A stretch of DNA of 45,765 nt from Candidatus Aerophobetes bacterium Ae_b3b (GTDB lineage Bacteria; Aerophobota; Aerophobia; Aerophobales; AE-B3A): contig NJBP01000009.1 in the NCBI GenBank assembly GCA_005223085.1, forward strand, positions 1 through 45,765, in the 5' to 3' direction. Both the position numbers and the translations under genes were made by a program. Positions 44,411-45,765 of the stretch are shown here, piece by piece (position 1 is the stretch's first letter; each line of letters opens with the position of its first letter). The notes under the pieces are model-generated. The model made no database searches and had not been told where the DNA came from. It saw nothing but the letters and a program-made list of their open reading frames with translations.

Positions 44411-45616
44411 ATGAAAAATGTTATCTTGTTAACGGTGGATACATTAAGAAAAGATACCTTAGGGTGTTATGGTAATGAAGATAAATTAACTCCATTTATT
44501 GATTCTTTGCAGGATAAATGCATCAGATTTACAAAGGCCCAATCCATTGGACCATATACCCAGGCATCATTTCCGGGGATACTCACCTCTTCTTATTATC
44601 TTGAATATGGGAGAGGAAAGAAGCTTTCACCAAAAAGGACTTTGATTTCTGAGGTTCTTCAAAAAACTAAAATTACAACAGCCGCGTTTCATTCAAATCC
44701 ATATCTGTGTGATTTTTTTGGCTGGAATAGAGGTTGGGACATCTTTTATGATTCTATGGAGGCAGATGTTACTCCAGAGGTTCCTTATGTAAAGGGTGAT
44801 GGGATTAACAAAGAGGTGAGTGAGTGGTTATCCTCGCGTGTTAAAGAGAAAGAATACAAACCGTTTTTCCTATGGCTGCATTATATGGATGTCCATGAGC
44901 CTTATATTCCTGAAAAGAAATATGTTGACATGGTAGATCCTTCTGTCAATCTCACTCAAGACGAGATGTTCACTCTATTTAAGAATGTATTGTTGAAGAG
45001 AGATGCTTCGGATAAGGGAACGGTAAAGCTTCTAAAGAAGCTCTATGACGCTCATGTTCGGGAGGTCGATGATTACATCAAGGATTTCTTTGGCATATTG
45101 GAGAGATTTAACCTTTTAAAGAACTCGCTAGTTATTATGACCTCAGATCACGGTGATGAATTTAATGAACACGGTGGTCTTTCTCATGATGGTAAGATGT
45201 ATTCAGAGCTTATAGATATACCTTTCCTTATTTATGATTATGACACGGCTAAGGCTGAGGTTTGCCATGCCTTAGTTAGTAATATTGATATACCCCCCAC
45301 TATAGTTCATCTATTTGCCCTTGAGCCAGTAAATGATTTTGAAGGTCATTCCCTTCTTCCCCTTGAAGATTATCCCAAGAAGGGATGCTTTGGAGAATCT
45401 ATTAGTAAGATAGGTCACAAAGAAAAGGAAACAGATAAACCGATCTATTTTTATCAAGAAGATGAGCAAAAAATAATTTACCGACAAGATAGCAATATCT
45501 GGGAAATGTATGGTCTTAAAGAAGATCCTAAAGAGCTAAACAACATAATTGGCACATCAGTTATGGCAAGGGAGATGAAGGAGAAATTAAGGCCCCGAAT
45601 TAAGAAGATGGGCTAA
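44411..45616 (+). CDS. Sulfatase/phosphodiesterase-fold hydrolase with intact metal site
   Basis: 401 residues, alkaline phosphatase superfamily. Metal ligands: D10 and D15 in LLTVDTLRKDTLGCYG, D246 and H247 in TSDHGDEFNEHG; also FLWLHYMDVHEPYIP, the usual sulfatase-like substrate loop. The nucleophile region reads GPYTQASFPGILTS: Thr (T50) stands where Cys or Ser of the sulfatase C/S-x-P-x-R motif would be and both P and R are missing, so it is not a formylglycine sulfatase; phosphate or phosphonate ester hydrolysis is as likely. GAAGGGAAGGA precedes the ATG. No signal peptide, so cytoplasmic. Confidence 0.88.
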   Translation: MKNVILLTVDTLRKDTLGCYGNEDKLTPFIDSLQDKCIRFTKAQSIGPYTQASFPGILTSSYYLEYGRGKKLSPKRTLISEVLQKTKITTAAFHSNPYLCDFFGWNRGWDIFYDSMEADVTPEVPYVKGDGINKEVSEWLSSRVKEKEYKPFFLWLHYMDVHEPYIPEKKYVDMVDPSVNLTQDEMFTLFKNVLLKRDASDKGTVKLLKKLYDAHVREVDDYIKDFFGILERFNLLKNSLVIMTSDHGDEFNEHGGLSHDGKMYSELIDIPFLIYDYDTAKAEVCHALVSNIDIPPTIVHLFALEPVNDFEGHSLLPLEDYPKKGCFGESISKIGHKEKETDKPIYFYQEDEQKIIYRQDSNIWEMYGLKEDPKELNNIIGTSVMAREMKEKLRPRIKKMG

Positions 45617-45664
45617 ATTGTAAGAAATACGACCGAAGAACATATTATACGAGGAGGATTAAAG

Positions 45665-45765
45665 ATGAGCGAAGAGGTAAAGAAAAGATGTGCAGAATTA
45701 ATTGAGAAATCAAAAGGGGTAGTGCGCGAAACATTTGAAAAATTCAAACCCTCTAAGATGGCTAT
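45665..45765 (+). CDS. Start of a gene cut by the window edge, possibly PAPS-reductase-like
   Basis: ATG 45665 with GAGGAGG 7 bases upstream; 33 residues visible (MSEEVKKRCAELIEKSKGVV, then a stretch ending KFKPSKMA). The helix followed by a FKPSKMA-type strand entry resembles the start of phosphoadenosine-phosphosulfate reductase/CysD-like ATP pyrophosphatases, in which a GGKDS loop would come next, but the diagnostic part lies outside. Treat the identity as a guess; the gene itself is well supported by its ribosome site and position. Confidence 0.5.
   Translation, partial: MSEEVKKRCAELIEKSKGVVRETFEKFKPSKMA

Noticed and set aside
44411-45616. Formylglycine-dependent sulfatase
   Set aside because: The C/S-x-P-x-R motif is absent; Thr occupies the nucleophile position, so a classical sulfatase call is not supported.

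Overview
The window reads as a chromosomal segment of an uncultivated, Gram-negative-type anaerobic bacterium. Lipid A genes (lpxD, an lpxC-fabZ fusion), an OmpH/Skp chaperone, RseP and a beta-barrel porin imply an outer membrane. A 2-oxoacid:ferredoxin oxidoreductase subunit implies ferredoxin-based anaerobic metabolism. Gene content and arrangement resemble candidate phyla such as Aerophobota or Omnitrophota, but no rRNA gene is present and this placement is only an impression.

Layout. 1-6276: two small unknown genes, then the housekeeping run miaB-miaA-tyrS-ligA. 6277-10061: an exported winged-helix-like protein, a 670-base non-coding leader with several promoter-like sites and repeats, a porin, a transcription-terminator-like hairpin, and an orphan sugar-type ABC ATPase. 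10196-22301: one long, tightly packed run on the plus strand: YacP-type NYN protein, phoH, a compact 7TM-HD protein, ybeY, skp, lpxD, lpxC-fabZ, uppS, cdsA, rseP, then vorB, leuD and cimA. 22303-25826: minus-strand RNA repair pair archease and rtcB, the latter interrupted by a 511-residue intein with a LAGLIDADG endonuclease. 26083-31682: murB-ftsQ-ftsA, pdxA, ahcY, rplU.

From the tRNA-Ser(CGA) gene at 31792 the character changes: mobile-element debris (serine recombinase and IS21-type istB fragments plus an IS21-like end), long non-coding gaps and degenerate gene fragments surround a catabolic-looking island at 32709-45765. It contains a GntR/UTRA regulator, an alkaline-phosphatase-superfamily protein that has lost most of its metal ligands, two tandem arylsulfotransferase-type propellers, a complete CUT1 sugar ABC importer lacking its own ATPase, a UroD/MtaA-type protein, a polyol-type zinc dehydrogenase resembling erythritol/L-threitol dehydrogenase, a second phosphatase/sulfatase-fold hydrolase with intact metal ligands, and the start of another gene.

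Working together: the island looks like uptake and breakdown of a substituted (sulfated, phosphorylated or methylated) polyol or sugar under GntR control. The orphan ATPase next to the porin could energise its importer. The substrate cannot be read from sequence. The most unusual items are the degenerate AlkP-fold protein, the paired propellers, the rtcB intein, the promoter-rich porin leader, and a 76-base repeat shared between the 3' end of miaB and that leader.
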